Positions 32,893 through 43,071 of a DNA stretch of 64,000 nt are shown piece by piece. Below the pieces are notes generated by a model. The model did no database searches, had not been told where the DNA came from, and was given only the letters and a program-made list of their open reading frames with translations. How positions within the stretch are numbered: position 1 is the first letter of the stretch; every line of letters starts with the position of its first letter. The stretch lies in assembly GCA_965115885.1 (NCBI GenBank), contig OZ220479.1:310001-374000 (forward strand), read 5' to 3'. The stretch comes from BD2-11 sp965115885 (lineage in GTDB: Bacteria; Gemmatimonadota; Gemmatimonadetes; Longimicrobiales; Gaopeijiaceae). A program made the position numbers and the translations under genes.

Positions 32893-35322
32893 GTGGCGGC
32901 GCGCAGGAAACCGACGCGGCGAGCGCCTCGTCGCACGTCCGCCGCGGGCGGGGGAGGCAACGCCCTGCTTTCCCGGAATCAGAAGTTCGACATCCTGGCG
33001 CTGTCCCTGCTGGCGCTGGCGCTCTTCGCGCTGCTCGCGCTGGTGCCGGTGTCGGTCCTGGGCGCGCGCGGCGCGGCGTGGTTCCCGTCGGGAAACGCGA
33101 TCGGGCCGCTGGGCGCGCGCTTCCGGGGGGCGGCGACCGCGGCGTTGGGCGCGGCGTCGTTCGCGCTCCCGATCCTTCTGGTTCTCGGAGGGTTGCGCGC
33201 GGGCGCGTGGGCGGCGACCCGCACCGCGGTGCGCGCGGCGGTGCTGACGGTCGGCCTCGCGGTCTTCGCCGCGTGCGTCGCCGCGCTTCTGGGGCGCGCG
33301 GGAGGCGCGGGATGGCTCGGGTCGACCCTGGTCGGCGCCATCGGCTCGGTCGTCGGTTGGCTGGGGACGGCGTTGCTGCTCGCGGTCTTCCTGGTCGGGG
33401 TTCTGGTGGCCGCGCTCGAATGGAACCCGATCCGTTGGCTGGGACGGGCCCTGAAGTCGGGGTGGTCGTCGCTCGGGCCGTGGGAGCGGGGGGCGGGCGG
33501 AGTCCGGGCGCTGGCGAAGAAGCTGCGGAAGAAGGGGAAGCGATCCGCCCGCCGAGGCGGCGCGCGGGGCGTTCCGGAGGACGTCGCGGCGGTCCTCGAC
33601 GAGACCGCTGCGACATCCGGACCTTCGGATGCGGCGCTCCCGGACCCGCCGGATCCGCCGCCGGATCCGTCCCCGGACCCGCTGTCGGAGCCCGCCGAGG
33701 CGGCCGGAGCGCGGCGCGTTCGTGGTCCGGATTCCGCGCCCGAGGCGGATGCGCCGGAAGAGGACGACGTCCCGCCCGAGGTCGAGGCCCGGGACGGGAT
33801 GGCGCTTCCCTCGATCGACCTGCTGGACGCTCCGGAGCCCAAGGATCCGTTCCGCATGGAGCTCCAGCTCTCGCGGCTGGGCGAGATCCTGGTGGAGAAG
33901 CTCCGTTCCTTCGGCGTGCAGAGCCGCCTCGGCGGCCGCACCACGGGACCCGTGGTCACCCAGTTCGAGGTGGTGCCCGCATCGGGGGTCAAGGTCAACC
34001 GCATCGCCAACCTGGAGGCCGACTTGGCGCTGGCGATGAAGGCCAGGAGCATCCGCATCGTCGCCCCGATCCCGGGGAAGGGCGCGGTCGGCGTGGAGAT
34101 CCCCAATCCCGAGCCGGAGGTCGTCTACCTGCGCGACATCCTGGAGTCCAACGCTTTTCGGTCCTCGAAGGCCGCGCTTCCGCTCGCCATGGGAAGGGAT
34201 CTGACCGGACGCCCCTGCGTCTCCGATCTGGCGCGCATGCCCCACGTGCTGATCGCGGGCGCCACCGGATCGGGCAAGTCGGTGTGCCTGAACGCGTTCA
34301 TCACCAGCTTGGTCTATTCCCACCCGCCCGAGTCGCTTCGGCTGCTGATGGTCGATCCCAAGATGGTCGAGCTTTCGGTGTACGCCGACCTTCCGCACCT
34401 GCGCCATCCGGTGGTGACCGACCCGGCCGACGCCGCAGGGGTGCTGAAGTGGGCGGTGATGGAGATGGAGCGCCGCTACGCGCTGCTGTCGGCCAACCAC
34501 GTGCGCTCGCTCGGGGAGTTCAACCGGATGGTGCGCGACGAGGCGCCGCTCCGCCGTCCGCCGTGCCCGCCCGAGCCCGGGGAAGAACCCGACGAGGAGC
34601 CCTACGAGGACGGAATCCTCCCCTTCGTGGTGGTGATCGTCGACGAGCTCGCCGACCTGATGATGACGGTTCAGGGGGAGGTCGAGCGTCCCCTGGCCAT
34701 GCTCGCCCAGAAGGCGCGCGCCATCGGCATCCATCTGATGGTGGCGACCCAGCGGCCCAGCGTGAACGTGATCACCGGGCTCATCAAGGCCAATTTCCCG
34801 TGCCGCATCGCGTTTCGGGTCGCGTCCAAGACCGACTCGCGCACCATCCTGGACCAGAACGGCGCGGACGCGCTGCTGGGCAACGGCGACATGCTCTTCC
34901 TGCCGCCCGGCCAGAGCGAGCCCGTGCGCATCCAGGGCGCCTTCGTCCCCGGGTCCGACACCAACCGGGTCACCGGTTGGTTCCGGCGGATGGCGCGTCG
35001 GCGGGAGGAAGCGGGCGAAGCGCACGATTTCGCGGGAGAGGAGGACATCCTGTCCGTGGTGCGCGCCCGGGAGGGGGAGGACGACGCCGGAGCGGAGGAC
35101 GGCCCCGTGGAGCGCGACGAGCTCTTCTTCGCCGCCGCCGAGACGTGCGTGCGGCAGAACCAGGGCTCGACCTCCCTGCTGCAGCGAAAGCTGCGCATCG
35201 GCTACGGCCGCGCGGCGCGCGTGGTGGACCAGCTGCACGAGGCGGGGGTGCTGGGTCCTCCGGACGGCTCCAAGCCGCGCGAAGTGCTGGTGGGGCCGGA
35301 CGAGATCGAGTCGTTGCGGTAG
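32893..35322 (+). CDS. ftsK: DNA translocase FtsK
   Basis: 809 residues from GTG 32893, 3 bases after accC. It pumps DNA at the division septum. About four transmembrane helices lie in the first 175 residues (LALSLLALALFALLALVPVS and following), then an acidic/Pro-rich linker of about 110 residues. The alpha/beta motor has LIAGATGSGKSVCLNAFITS (Walker A at 456-463) and VVVIVDELADLMM (Walker B), with HLMVATQRPSVNVITGLIKA after it. The C-terminal gamma DNA-reading domain is ETCVRQNQGSTSLLQRKLRI...ARVVDQLHEAGV. A shorter linker than E. coli FtsK. Confidence 0.95.
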   Translation: MAARRKPTRRAPRRTSAAGGGGNALLSRNQKFDILALSLLALALFALLALVPVSVLGARGAAWFPSGNAIGPLGARFRGAATAALGAASFALPILLVLGGLRAGAWAATRTAVRAAVLTVGLAVFAACVAALLGRAGGAGWLGSTLVGAIGSVVGWLGTALLLAVFLVGVLVAALEWNPIRWLGRALKSGWSSLGPWERGAGGVRALAKKLRKKGKRSARRGGARGVPEDVAAVLDETAATSGPSDAALPDPPDPPPDPSPDPLSEPAEAAGARRVRGPDSAPEADAPEEDDVPPEVEARDGMALPSIDLLDAPEPKDPFRMELQLSRLGEILVEKLRSFGVQSRLGGRTTGPVVTQFEVVPASGVKVNRIANLEADLALAMKARSIRIVAPIPGKGAVGVEIPNPEPEVVYLRDILESNAFRSSKAALPLAMGRDLTGRPCVSDLARMPHVLIAGATGSGKSVCLNAFITSLVYSHPPESLRLLMVDPKMVELSVYADLPHLRHPVVTDPADAAGVLKWAVMEMERRYALLSANHVRSLGEFNRMVRDEAPLRRPPCPPEPGEEPDEEPYEDGILPFVVVIVDELADLMMTVQGEVERPLAMLAQKARAIGIHLMVATQRPSVNVITGLIKANFPCRIAFRVASKTDSRTILDQNGADALLGNGDMLFLPPGQSEPVRIQGAFVPGSDTNRVTGWFRRMARRREEAGEAHDFAGEEDILSVVRAREGEDDAGAEDGPVERDELFFAAAETCVRQNQGSTSLLQRKLRIGYGRAARVVDQLHEAGVLGPPDGSKPREVLVGPDEIESLR

Positions 35323-35383
35323 GGGTCGAGGCGGGCGCCCCGCGTCCCGGAACGGGCGGGCGCGGGCGCGGGTACGGCAAGCC

Positions 35384-36055
35384 ATGAAGAGCACGACGTT
35401 CTCCGGCCTCGCCGCGGTCCTCTGCGCGGTCGCCGGTCCCGGCGCGGGCCTCGTCGCGCAGGAAGCCCGGGACGCGGTCGCCGTCCTGGAACGCGCGGCC
35501 GACGAGTATTCCCGCTTGACGGGGTTCTGCGCCGACTTCCGGCAAACCCTGACCTCCACGCTCCTGGGCCAGGTGACGCGCTCCCGGGGACGCATGTGCC
35601 AGCAGCGGCCGGACCGCTTCTCCATGCGCTTCTCCGACCCCGAGGGCGATCTGGTGATCGCCGACGGGGAGTGGTTGTGGGTCTACTTTCCGAGCGACGA
35701 CGCGGGGCAGGCGATCCGTTCGCGGATGACTCCGGGTTCGGGGGGCCGCTTCGACTTCCACCGCGAATTCCTCTCCGACCCCGGGTCCCGCTATCTGCCC
35801 TCCTACCTGCGCTCCGAGGAGCTGGACGGCGTCCTCGCCCACGTCGTCCGTCTGGTCCCCCGTCGTCCGTCGGCCTATCGCGCGGCGCGGATCTGGATCG
35901 AGGACGCGTCCTGGCTCGTCCGGCGCACCGAAATCGAGGAGGAGAACGGGAACCTGCGCGAGGTGCGGCTGGCCGCCTTCGAGCCCAACCCCCGGCTGGA
36001 CGGCGAGGCCTTCCGCTTCACGCCGCCCCAAGGGGTCCAAGTCATCACCCGATGA
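35384..36055 (+). CDS. lolA: Outer-membrane lipoprotein carrier LolA
   Basis: 223 residues from ATG 35384. A signal peptide (TTFSGLAAVLCAVAGPGAGL with cleavage near VAQE) sends it to the periplasm, where it shuttles lipoproteins from LolCDE to the outer membrane. The half-barrel family pattern is clear: FCADFRQTLTSTLLGQVTRS, the FSMRFSDPEGDLVIADGEWL segment, LWVYFPSDDAGQ and the long hydrophobic-lined strands to the end. It implies a diderm cell with lipoproteins. ATGA overlap with the next gene. Confidence 0.85.
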   Translation: MKSTTFSGLAAVLCAVAGPGAGLVAQEARDAVAVLERAADEYSRLTGFCADFRQTLTSTLLGQVTRSRGRMCQQRPDRFSMRFSDPEGDLVIADGEWLWVYFPSDDAGQAIRSRMTPGSGGRFDFHREFLSDPGSRYLPSYLRSEELDGVLAHVVRLVPRRPSAYRAARIWIEDASWLVRRTEIEEENGNLREVRLAAFEPNPRLDGEAFRFTPPQGVQVITR

Positions 36056-36786
36056 GGCGCGCGCCACCGCACGCGGCGCGCGCTCGGAGGTGCCGGACGA
36101 AAAGCGCGGCGGGCGTTCTCCTGGCCCTCGCGGCCGGATTCGGGGCGGCCGTCCCCGCTCCCGCGCAGGAGCTCGCCGACTTCGACTACGAGCATCTGCG
36201 GTTCCGGGGCGTCGGCTTCGAGGCCGGGTATCTTCCGGCGCACGGCGTTCACGGAGTGCGCGGGAAGACCCAGACCTGGGGCGTGCGGCTCGACTTCGGA
36301 TACCTGGGCCCCGGGCTCCGCGTCTCGCCCTCGGTCACCCACTGGTCGTCGGAGCTGGAGACCGGGAAAGTGTCCGGCCTCGAGACCCGCATCGAGCAGC
36401 TGATCGCCCGCGGACTGGAATCGGGCGACACCGCGCGGGTCGACCTGGGCAAGATTTCCTGGCGCGACGTGGTGGTGGGCGTCGACTCCCACATCGTCTG
36501 GAACATCCCCTTCGGCTGGCTCAGCTTCCTCGGGCTGGGCGCCTCGGTGCACGTCCTCGACGGGCAGGGCGAGTCCGTCGACGGCACCTTCGTCGAGGAT
36601 CTTCTGGACACGGTGCGGCCGGGGGTGAACGCGCACGCGGGCCTCGAGTTTCCGCTCTGGAACTGGTCGCGGCTCTACTGCCACGCCCGCTACGAGCTGA
36701 CCGACGACCTGCGCTACTTCAACGTCCGGGGCGGCTTGCAGATCATGTTCGGCGGCACCGCGCCCGGGGAGACGGAGCCCCGCTGA
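36052..36786 (+). CDS. Exported beta-barrel-like outer-membrane protein
   Basis: 244 residues from ATG 36052, overlapping the lolA stop. A basic start and hydrophobic core (TKSAAGVLLALAAGFGAAVP, then APAQE) form a signal peptide. The mature part alternates polar and hydrophobic residues in short strands with aromatic ends (FEAGYLPAHG, WGVRLDFGYLG, RLYCHARYELTDDLRYFNVR) and ends in a strand GGLQIMFGG, as in small outer-membrane barrels. No named family is recognised. Coupling to lolA suggests an envelope role. Confidence 0.6.
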   Translation: MRRAPPHAARARRCRTKSAAGVLLALAAGFGAAVPAPAQELADFDYEHLRFRGVGFEAGYLPAHGVHGVRGKTQTWGVRLDFGYLGPGLRVSPSVTHWSSELETGKVSGLETRIEQLIARGLESGDTARVDLGKISWRDVVVGVDSHIVWNIPFGWLSFLGLGASVHVLDGQGESVDGTFVEDLLDTVRPGVNAHAGLEFPLWNWSRLYCHARYELTDDLRYFNVRGGLQIMFGGTAPGETEPR

Positions 36787-36877
36787 GCCCGCCCCCGGAG
36801 GACGCGGCGGGGCCGGAAGGCGCGGCCGCGCCGTTCCTCCGCAGGCGCGCCCGCCGCTCGGTCCCCGAGCTCGGGCA

Positions 36878-36906
36878 TTGAACGCCCTCCGGGCCAAATC
36901 TATACT
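36878..36906 (+). promoter_or_regulatory. Sigma70-like promoter of prfA-prmC operon
   Basis: TTGAAC at 36878-36883, a 17-base spacer and TATACT at 36901-36906, 92 bases before the prfA ATG. The predicted start lies near 36913. Confidence 0.6.
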
Positions 36907-36998
36907 ACGGGCTCCCGGCCCCGTCCGTCCGCGTGCCGCTCCGCGCGGCCGGGCCGGGCTCCGAGCCCTCCCGAAGGACGACCCGAGCATCGCCGCGG

Positions 36999-38114
36999 AT
37001 GGCGCACGGAACCGCGTTTCCGGACAACCCGCTGGAGCACCTCGACCAGGTGCGCACGCGCCTGCAGGAGGCCGAGCCGCGCCTGCGCGCGCTGGATGCG
37101 CAGCTGGCCGACCCGGAGGTGGCGCGCGACCCCGCCCGCATGCGGGTTCTGGGTCGCCGGCGCGCCGAGACGGATCCCGTCGTGCGCGCCTCCCGCGAGC
37201 TCGAAGACGTCTGCGCGCAACTGGAGAGCGCGCGCGACCTCATGGCCGATCCCGACGATGCGGAGGTCCGCGAACTCGCGCGCATGGAGGCCGAGGAGCT
37301 GGAGGTCCGTCTCGGGAAGCTGGCGCGGCGGGCCTGGGAACTGGTGCTCCCTCGCGACCCGATGGACGACCGCGCCGCGGTCGTCGAGGTGCGGGCCGGG
37401 GCCGGCGGCGACGAAGCGGGGCTCTTCGCCGCCGAGGTCGTGCGCATGTACCGGCGGTTGGCGGAACGTCGCGGCTGGACCGTCGAATTGATCGGCCTCT
37501 CCGAAGGCGCCCTCGGCGCCGTCAAGGAAGCCGTCTTCTCGGTCAGCGGCCGCGGGGCCTACGGGGCGTTGCGCTACGAATCGGGCGTGCACCGGGTGCA
37601 GCGCGTGCCGGCGACCGAGAGCCAGGGCCGGGTCCACACCTCGGCGGCGTCGGTCGCGGTGCTGCCCGAGGCCGATCCGGTGGACGTCGAGATCGATCCG
37701 GGCGACCTGCGCGTCGACGTGTTCCGCTCCTCGGGCCCGGGCGGGCAGTCGGTGAACACCACCGACTCGGCGGTGCGCATCACCCACGAGCCCACCGGAC
37801 TGGTGGTCACCTGCCAGGACGAGAAGTCGCAGCACAGGAACAGGACCAAGGCCATGAAGGTGCTGCGCAGCCGCCTTCTGGACCGCGAGATCGCCGAGCG
37901 CACGGCCGAGCGCTCGCGGGAGCGCAGGTCGCAGATCGGGTCGGGAGACCGGTCCGCGAAGGTGCGCACCTACAACTTTCCCCAGAATCGGGTGACCGAC
38001 CACCGCGTCGGGCTCACCCTGCACCGGTTGGAATCGGTGCTCCAGGGCGAGCTGGACGAGTTTCTGGACGCCCTCCGCCTGGCCGACCGGCGCGAACGGA
38101 TGGAGGGCGGGTGA
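36999..38114 (+). CDS. prfA: Peptide chain release factor 1
   Basis: 371 residues from ATG 36999; GTG 36933 is in frame but adds residues without homology. RF1 reads UAA/UAG and frees the finished chain. The catalytic loop RSSGPGGQSVNTTDSAVRI carries GGQ, followed by THEPTGLVVTCQDEKSQHRN. VRAGAGGDEAGLFAAEV and ATESQGRVHTSAASVAVLPE are typical of domain 2. The stop-codon reading tripeptide, P-A-T, lies at VPATESQG, which marks RF1 rather than RF2. The stop overlaps the GTG of prmC, which methylates the GGQ glutamine, the usual pairing. Confidence 0.95.
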   Translation: MAHGTAFPDNPLEHLDQVRTRLQEAEPRLRALDAQLADPEVARDPARMRVLGRRRAETDPVVRASRELEDVCAQLESARDLMADPDDAEVRELARMEAEELEVRLGKLARRAWELVLPRDPMDDRAAVVEVRAGAGGDEAGLFAAEVVRMYRRLAERRGWTVELIGLSEGALGAVKEAVFSVSGRGAYGALRYESGVHRVQRVPATESQGRVHTSAASVAVLPEADPVDVEIDPGDLRVDVFRSSGPGGQSVNTTDSAVRITHEPTGLVVTCQDEKSQHRNRTKAMKVLRSRLLDREIAERTAERSRERRSQIGSGDRSAKVRTYNFPQNRVTDHRVGLTLHRLESVLQGELDEFLDALRLADRRERMEGG

Positions 38115-39468
38115 GCACGCGGTCGCTCGATCCTCCCTCCGTCCGCGTGCCCGGACGGGGGGAACCCTGGACCGTCCTCGATCTGGTCCGGTGGAGCGCG
38201 CGCCATCTCGAACGGAAGGGAGTGCCCTCCGCCCGCTTGGACGCCGAACACCTGCTGGCCGCCACCCTCGAGGTCGCGCGCCTCGAGCTGTACCTGCGGC
38301 ACGACCGGCCGCTCGACGCGTCCGAGCTGGCCGACTTCAAGCGCCGCCTCCTGCGCCGCGCCCGCCGCGAGCCGCTCCAGTACATTCTGGGGCGCGCGGC
38401 GTTCCGGGACGCGGATCTCGCGGTGGATCCGCGGGTGCTCATCCCCCGCCCGGAGACCGAGTCGCTCGCGGGCGAAGTTCTGGCCTGGGCCGCGGGCCGC
38501 GCCGGCGACGGGCTCCGGGCGCTGGACGTCGGCACCGGTTGCGGCGCCTTGGCCCTGGCCCTGGCCACCGAGGGCGACTTCGCCCGCATCGTGGCCACCG
38601 ACGTCAGTCCGGACGCGCTCGAGGTGGCTTCCGCGAACCGCGGACAATACCGTGACGGGACTCCGGTGGAGTTCAGGGCGGGGTCGCTGTACGAGCCCGT
38701 CGGGCGCGGCGAGCGCTTCGACGCGATCGTGTCGAATCCGCCCTACGTCCCCAGCGCCGAGCTGGAGGAGCTGGAGCCCGAGGTGCGGGAATGGGAACCC
38801 CGGCAGGCCCTGGCGGCGGGCGCGGACGGCATGCGCGTGCTGGCGCCGCTGGTCGCCGAAGCGCCCCGGCATCTGTCGTCCGGGGGGCTTCTGGCGCTGG
38901 AAGTGGGCGCCGGCCAGTCGGGCCGGGTGGTCGGCCTGGTCCGCGACACGACCGCCTTCGACGGGGTGCGCGTCGTCCCCGACTTGGCGGGCCGCGCGCG
39001 CATGGTGCTGGCGCGTCGGCGGGAGCGAAACGAGGGCGAAAACGGGAGGACGAATGGCCGGAATCGACGAAATGGCTCGGGAACTGGGTCTGGCCTTGGG
39101 CCGGACCTCGCAGTATCGGGACCTGCAGCGGGCCGCCGAGCGCGTGGACGGCGACCGCGAGCTGGTGACGCTCAGCAACCGGCTCAAGGAGCTGGAGGAG
39201 AGCGTGGCGCGCAGCGTCGGCGCCGGAGAGGAACCCGCGCAGGAGGTGACGGAGGAGTACGAGAAGACGTTCGGGCGGCTTCAGGCGAGCCCGGCGTACC
39301 AGGGACTGGTCGCGGCCCAGGCCAACTTCGACCGGGTGCTGGGCCGCGTGAACGAAGGCATCTCCAAGGCCATCGCGGAAGGCGCCAAGTCGCGCATCAT
39401 CGTCGCTTCCTGACCGGCGCCGCCGCCGCCGGAAAGGCGACGCTCACCCCAGGCAGGGAACTCGATCA

Positions 39469-39472
<4 letters not shown>
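38111..39472 (+). CDS. prmC: Release-factor glutamine methyltransferase, with unusual extension
   Basis: 453 codons from GTG 38111; the PrmC homology covers about the first 300. It methylates the Gln of the GGQ loop of RF1/RF2. N-terminal RF-binding helices lead to RRARREPLQYILGRAAFRD, SAM motif LDVGTGCGALALALA and the catalytic IVSNPPYVPSAEL (NPPY). After RARMVLARRRE (about 39020) the expected stop is missing: the frame stays open for another 150 Arg/Gly-rich codons, covering the whole next gene in another frame, until TGA 39470-39472. The extension has no domain and is probably noncoding in origin; the real C-terminus may be near 39030 if a one-base error is present. Confidence 0.85.
39054..39413 (+). 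CDS. YlbF/YmcA-family protein
   Basis: 119 residues from ATG 39054 with GGGAGGA 6 bases upstream, lying inside the open frame of prmC but in another frame. All-helical, with MARELGLALGRTSQYRDLQR, LVTLSNRLKELEESVARSVG and SPAYQGLVAAQANFDRVLGR; the spacing of helices and the final NFDRVL/VN segment fit the YlbF family, small helical proteins that in Bacillus join the Y-complex affecting RNase Y. In this lineage its role is unknown. It has much better coding character than the overlapping prmC tail. Confidence 0.65.
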   Translation: MAGIDEMARELGLALGRTSQYRDLQRAAERVDGDRELVTLSNRLKELEESVARSVGAGEEPAQEVTEEYEKTFGRLQASPAYQGLVAAQANFDRVLGRVNEGISKAIAEGAKSRIIVAS

Positions 39473-40785
<1,313 letters not shown>

Positions 40786-40790
40786 CGGGG

Positions 40791-41531
40791 GTGGCGCGTC
40801 CGCGGGCGGGTTCGGGCATCGGCGAGGACGCGGGCCGCGGCGCCTCCGGATCCGGGCGGGTCCGGCGGAAGGGGTGGTTCGTCGCGGTCGAGGGCGGCGA
40901 GGGGGCGGGCAAGTCCACCCAGGCGGCGCTGCTGGCGGAATGGCTCCGGGATCGGGGCGTCGCCTGCACCTTGGCGCGCGAGCCGGGATCCACTGCCTTG
41001 GGCGAGGCCATCCGCGAGGTGGTGTTGGCGAGGACGGATCTGGATATGCCTGCGGAGTCGGAGTTGCTCCTGATTCTGGCGGCGCGGGCGGCGTTCGTGC
41101 GCGATGTCGTGGATCCCGCGCTGGCTCGAGGAGATGTGGTGATCGCGGATCGCTTCGATCTCTCCACGCTGGCGTACCAAGGATACGGCCGCGGGCTGGA
41201 TCTCTCTCTCGTGCGGGCGGCGATGGAGATCGTAGCCGGGGATTTGCGTCCCGATCTCTACGTGGTGCTCGACGTACCGGTGGAAGCGGGCGCGGCCCGA
41301 CGCCGGGTCGCGGGAACGAAAGCGGATCGCATCGAGGAAGCCGGTGCGAGGTTTCTGCGTGCGGTGCGGGACGGGTATGTCGCGCTCGCGGAAACCGAGG
41401 AGCGTGTGGAGTTGGTGAACGGCTTGGGGACGCCGGACCAGGTGCGGAGGCGGATTTTGGATTGTCTGCGGCGGCGTCTGCCGGCCGTTTTCGATATTCT
41501 TGGCGGAGGAGCAGCGGGCGTAGAAAGATGA
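40791..41531 (+). CDS. tmk: Thymidylate kinase
   Basis: 246 residues from GTG 40791. It phosphorylates dTMP to dTDP. The first 28 residues are an Arg/Gly-rich extension before RKGWFVAVEGGEGAGKSTQA (P-loop); then LAREPGSTALGEAIREVVLA (DR(E)PG-type substrate loop), VVIADRFDLSTLAYQGYGRG (the D-R-Y/F-x-x-S-x-x-A-Y-Q-G motif) and the LID region AGAARRRVAGTKADRIEE. The usual Tyr in DRY is Phe, within the family range. Only 5 bases separate it from ino1. It is the last core gene before the TIR cassette. Confidence 0.93.
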   Translation: MARPRAGSGIGEDAGRGASGSGRVRRKGWFVAVEGGEGAGKSTQAALLAEWLRDRGVACTLAREPGSTALGEAIREVVLARTDLDMPAESELLLILAARAAFVRDVVDPALARGDVVIADRFDLSTLAYQGYGRGLDLSLVRAAMEIVAGDLRPDLYVVLDVPVEAGAARRRVAGTKADRIEEAGARFLRAVRDGYVALAETEERVELVNGLGTPDQVRRRILDCLRRRLPAVFDILGGGAAGVER

Positions 41532-41871
41532 GGCGCCGACCTCGCCCTTTCCCGGATGCACGTAAAGCGGGACGGAAAAAGGGCTCACCGCCACGGGCGA
41601 CTTCCCGATGAGGAAGCGAGCTCTTAGAGGTCGACCGGGCGCTGGTCATCGGGAGAGGAGCGATGATCGCGCAGCTCGCCGCGTGCGGAAGCGTCTGGCC
41701 CACCTCTTCCCGGACAGCGCAGTTGTGGTTAAGTTGGCAGGCGGGAGGTTGACGCTGACTAGCTAAAAACTGGAACTAGACCGAGCCAAAAGCATCTCAA
41801 GCCTTAAGCCTAGTTGACAAAATTCCGCCCGACCTCCGGGTGAACCGCCGAGACGCTGGCTTGGTTGTGCC
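41532..41871. other. Island border, no supported gene
   Basis: 340 bases between tmk and the TIR cassette. A 52-codon frame from the ATG at 41608 ends AVVVKLAGGRLTLTS, but it has no ribosome binding site or family. A TTGACA at 41814-41819 may be the -35 of the cassette promoter; no good -10 was found. Base composition becomes A/T-rich from about 41760. Confidence 0.4.
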
Positions 41872-43071
41872 ATGGAGACGATGACACACCCATTCTTCGC
41901 GTTGTATGTGATGTGGCATCCCTCGTATCCGGGAGGCCGCGAGATTGCCGATCGACTCCGCATGCACTTCGGCCGCGATTTCCACTCGGACGTTGGTGAG
42001 TGGCGTCGCGTCAGCGTCCTTGAACGCAGCGCATCCGTTGCAGGATCGCGCACGCCCTTGCCGGTCGACTGGGACGATGCAGAACTTACCGCCGTTGTCG
42101 TGTTGGCGGATGCGACGCTTGTCGACGACCAAGAATGGATCGACTACGTGCGCGACACCGCACGGATTGCACGCAAGAGAAAAACCCCCGCCGGATTTTT
42201 CCCGGTGACGATGGAGCGTCGGGGGCTCGAGCTGGAATTCGAGCAGCAGGCGGTGCGCTGGGACCGCTGGGACGTGCCTGATGCGGATCGAATTCAGCGT
42301 CTCACGTCGGACCTGACCCACGAGTTCTGCCGCATGCTGCGACATCGCATCGACGTGCTGCGGAGGGACGATGGCGGGGCTTTTCGCTTGGAAAAATACT
42401 TGGAAAAAATTCAGGTCTTCATTAGTCATTCGAAACATGACGAGGGAGGAGACGGTGAATCGGTGGGTCGCGGCATTCGCGACTGGATCCATACGCACAG
42501 CTCACTCGGTAGCTTCTTCGATGTCTTCGACATTCCGCCAGGGCTGTCGTCCGAAGAGGTTCTGCTGCACCAGATCGGCGTTGGGGCCGTCGTGGCGGTA
42601 CATTCCGACTCATATTCGTCACGCGAGTGGTGTCGGCGCGAAGTCATCGAAACGAAGCGACGCTTGGTGCCGATGGTCGTTGTCGATTGCGTTCAAGACA
42701 TCGATTCGCGTGGAATGCCGTATCTCGGCAACGTGCCGATCGTCCGCATGGAACCCTGCCGGCGCATGGAACCCTGCCGGACAGAAAGAATAGCCACCGT
42801 TGTGGGTTGCCTCCTGGATGAGATTTTTCGCACATGGTTGTGGCTCTGCCAGGTGGGGCGTCATCTGGCGAATTCGCCAGGAGTGATATTCACGGCACGC
42901 CCTCCTGAACTGATCGCCTTGGCGGCGCTGTCTTCTCGCGACGGAGAACCGGTTTCGACAATCGTTTATCCTGAACCCTTGCTGAGTGCCGATGAAGAGC
43001 GGCTGTTCAAAGAAATTGCGCCAGGAGTCCGCATACGGACGTTGCCGGACTGGCTGGAGGAGCACTCATGA
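41872..43071 (+). CDS. Tandem-TIR protein, first gene of cassette copy 2
   Basis: 399 residues from ATG 41872; ATG 41881 has GGAGA just upstream and is also possible. Residues about 5-120 look like a degenerate TIR fold: FFALYVMWHPSYPGGREIAD, then LTAVVVLADATLVDDQEWID and a final PVTME strand, but no Glu at the catalytic site. Residues about 179-290 are a canonical TIR: EKIQVFISHSKHDEGG, FDIPPGLSSEEVLL, VAVHSDSYSSREWCRREVIE with Glu257 at the NADase position. A conserved C-terminal region follows (ARPPELIALAAL, PEPLLSADEERLF). The likely role is NAD cleavage as effector or signal maker, inferred from the Glu. ATGA overlap with the SLOG gene. This is the intact counterpart of 2729-3898. Confidence 0.82.
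   Translation: METMTHPFFALYVMWHPSYPGGREIADRLRMHFGRDFHSDVGEWRRVSVLERSASVAGSRTPLPVDWDDAELTAVVVLADATLVDDQEWIDYVRDTARIARKRKTPAGFFPVTMERRGLELEFEQQAVRWDRWDVPDADRIQRLTSDLTHEFCRMLRHRIDVLRRDDGGAFRLEKYLEKIQVFISHSKHDEGGDGESVGRGIRDWIHTHSSLGSFFDVFDIPPGLSSEEVLLHQIGVGAVVAVHSDSYSSREWCRREVIETKRRLVPMVVVDCVQDIDSRGMPYLGNVPIVRMEPCRRMEPCRTERIATVVGCLLDEIFRTWLWLCQVGRHLANSPGVIFTARPPELIALAALSSRDGEPVSTIVYPEPLLSADEERLFKEIAPGVRIRTLPDWLEEHS
42745..42780 (+). repeat. 18-bp perfect tandem duplication
   Basis: CGCATGGAACCCTGCCGG occurs twice in a row inside the tandem-TIR gene (42745-42762, 42763-42780), adding RMEPCR in frame. The copy 1 protein has a single VVRMNPV at this place, so the duplication arose after the copies separated. 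Confidence 0.95.

Noticed and set aside
30742..35625. Very long open frame on the minus strand (over 1600 codons)
   Set aside because: It is the complement of accC, ftsK and lolA; it has His/Arg/Gly/Asp-rich shadow composition and no domains.
41604..41621. 18-mer CCCGATGAGGAAGCGAGC similar (16/18) to 61518-61535, each between a core gene and a defence locus
   Set aside because: A pair at this identity is expected many times by chance in 64 kb; no extended similarity and no tRNA end, so not called an attachment site.
41608..41766. 52-codon frame ending AVVVKLAGGRLTLTS beside the TIR cassette
   Set aside because: No ribosome binding site, no recognised domain, and composition does not differ from the noncoding surroundings.
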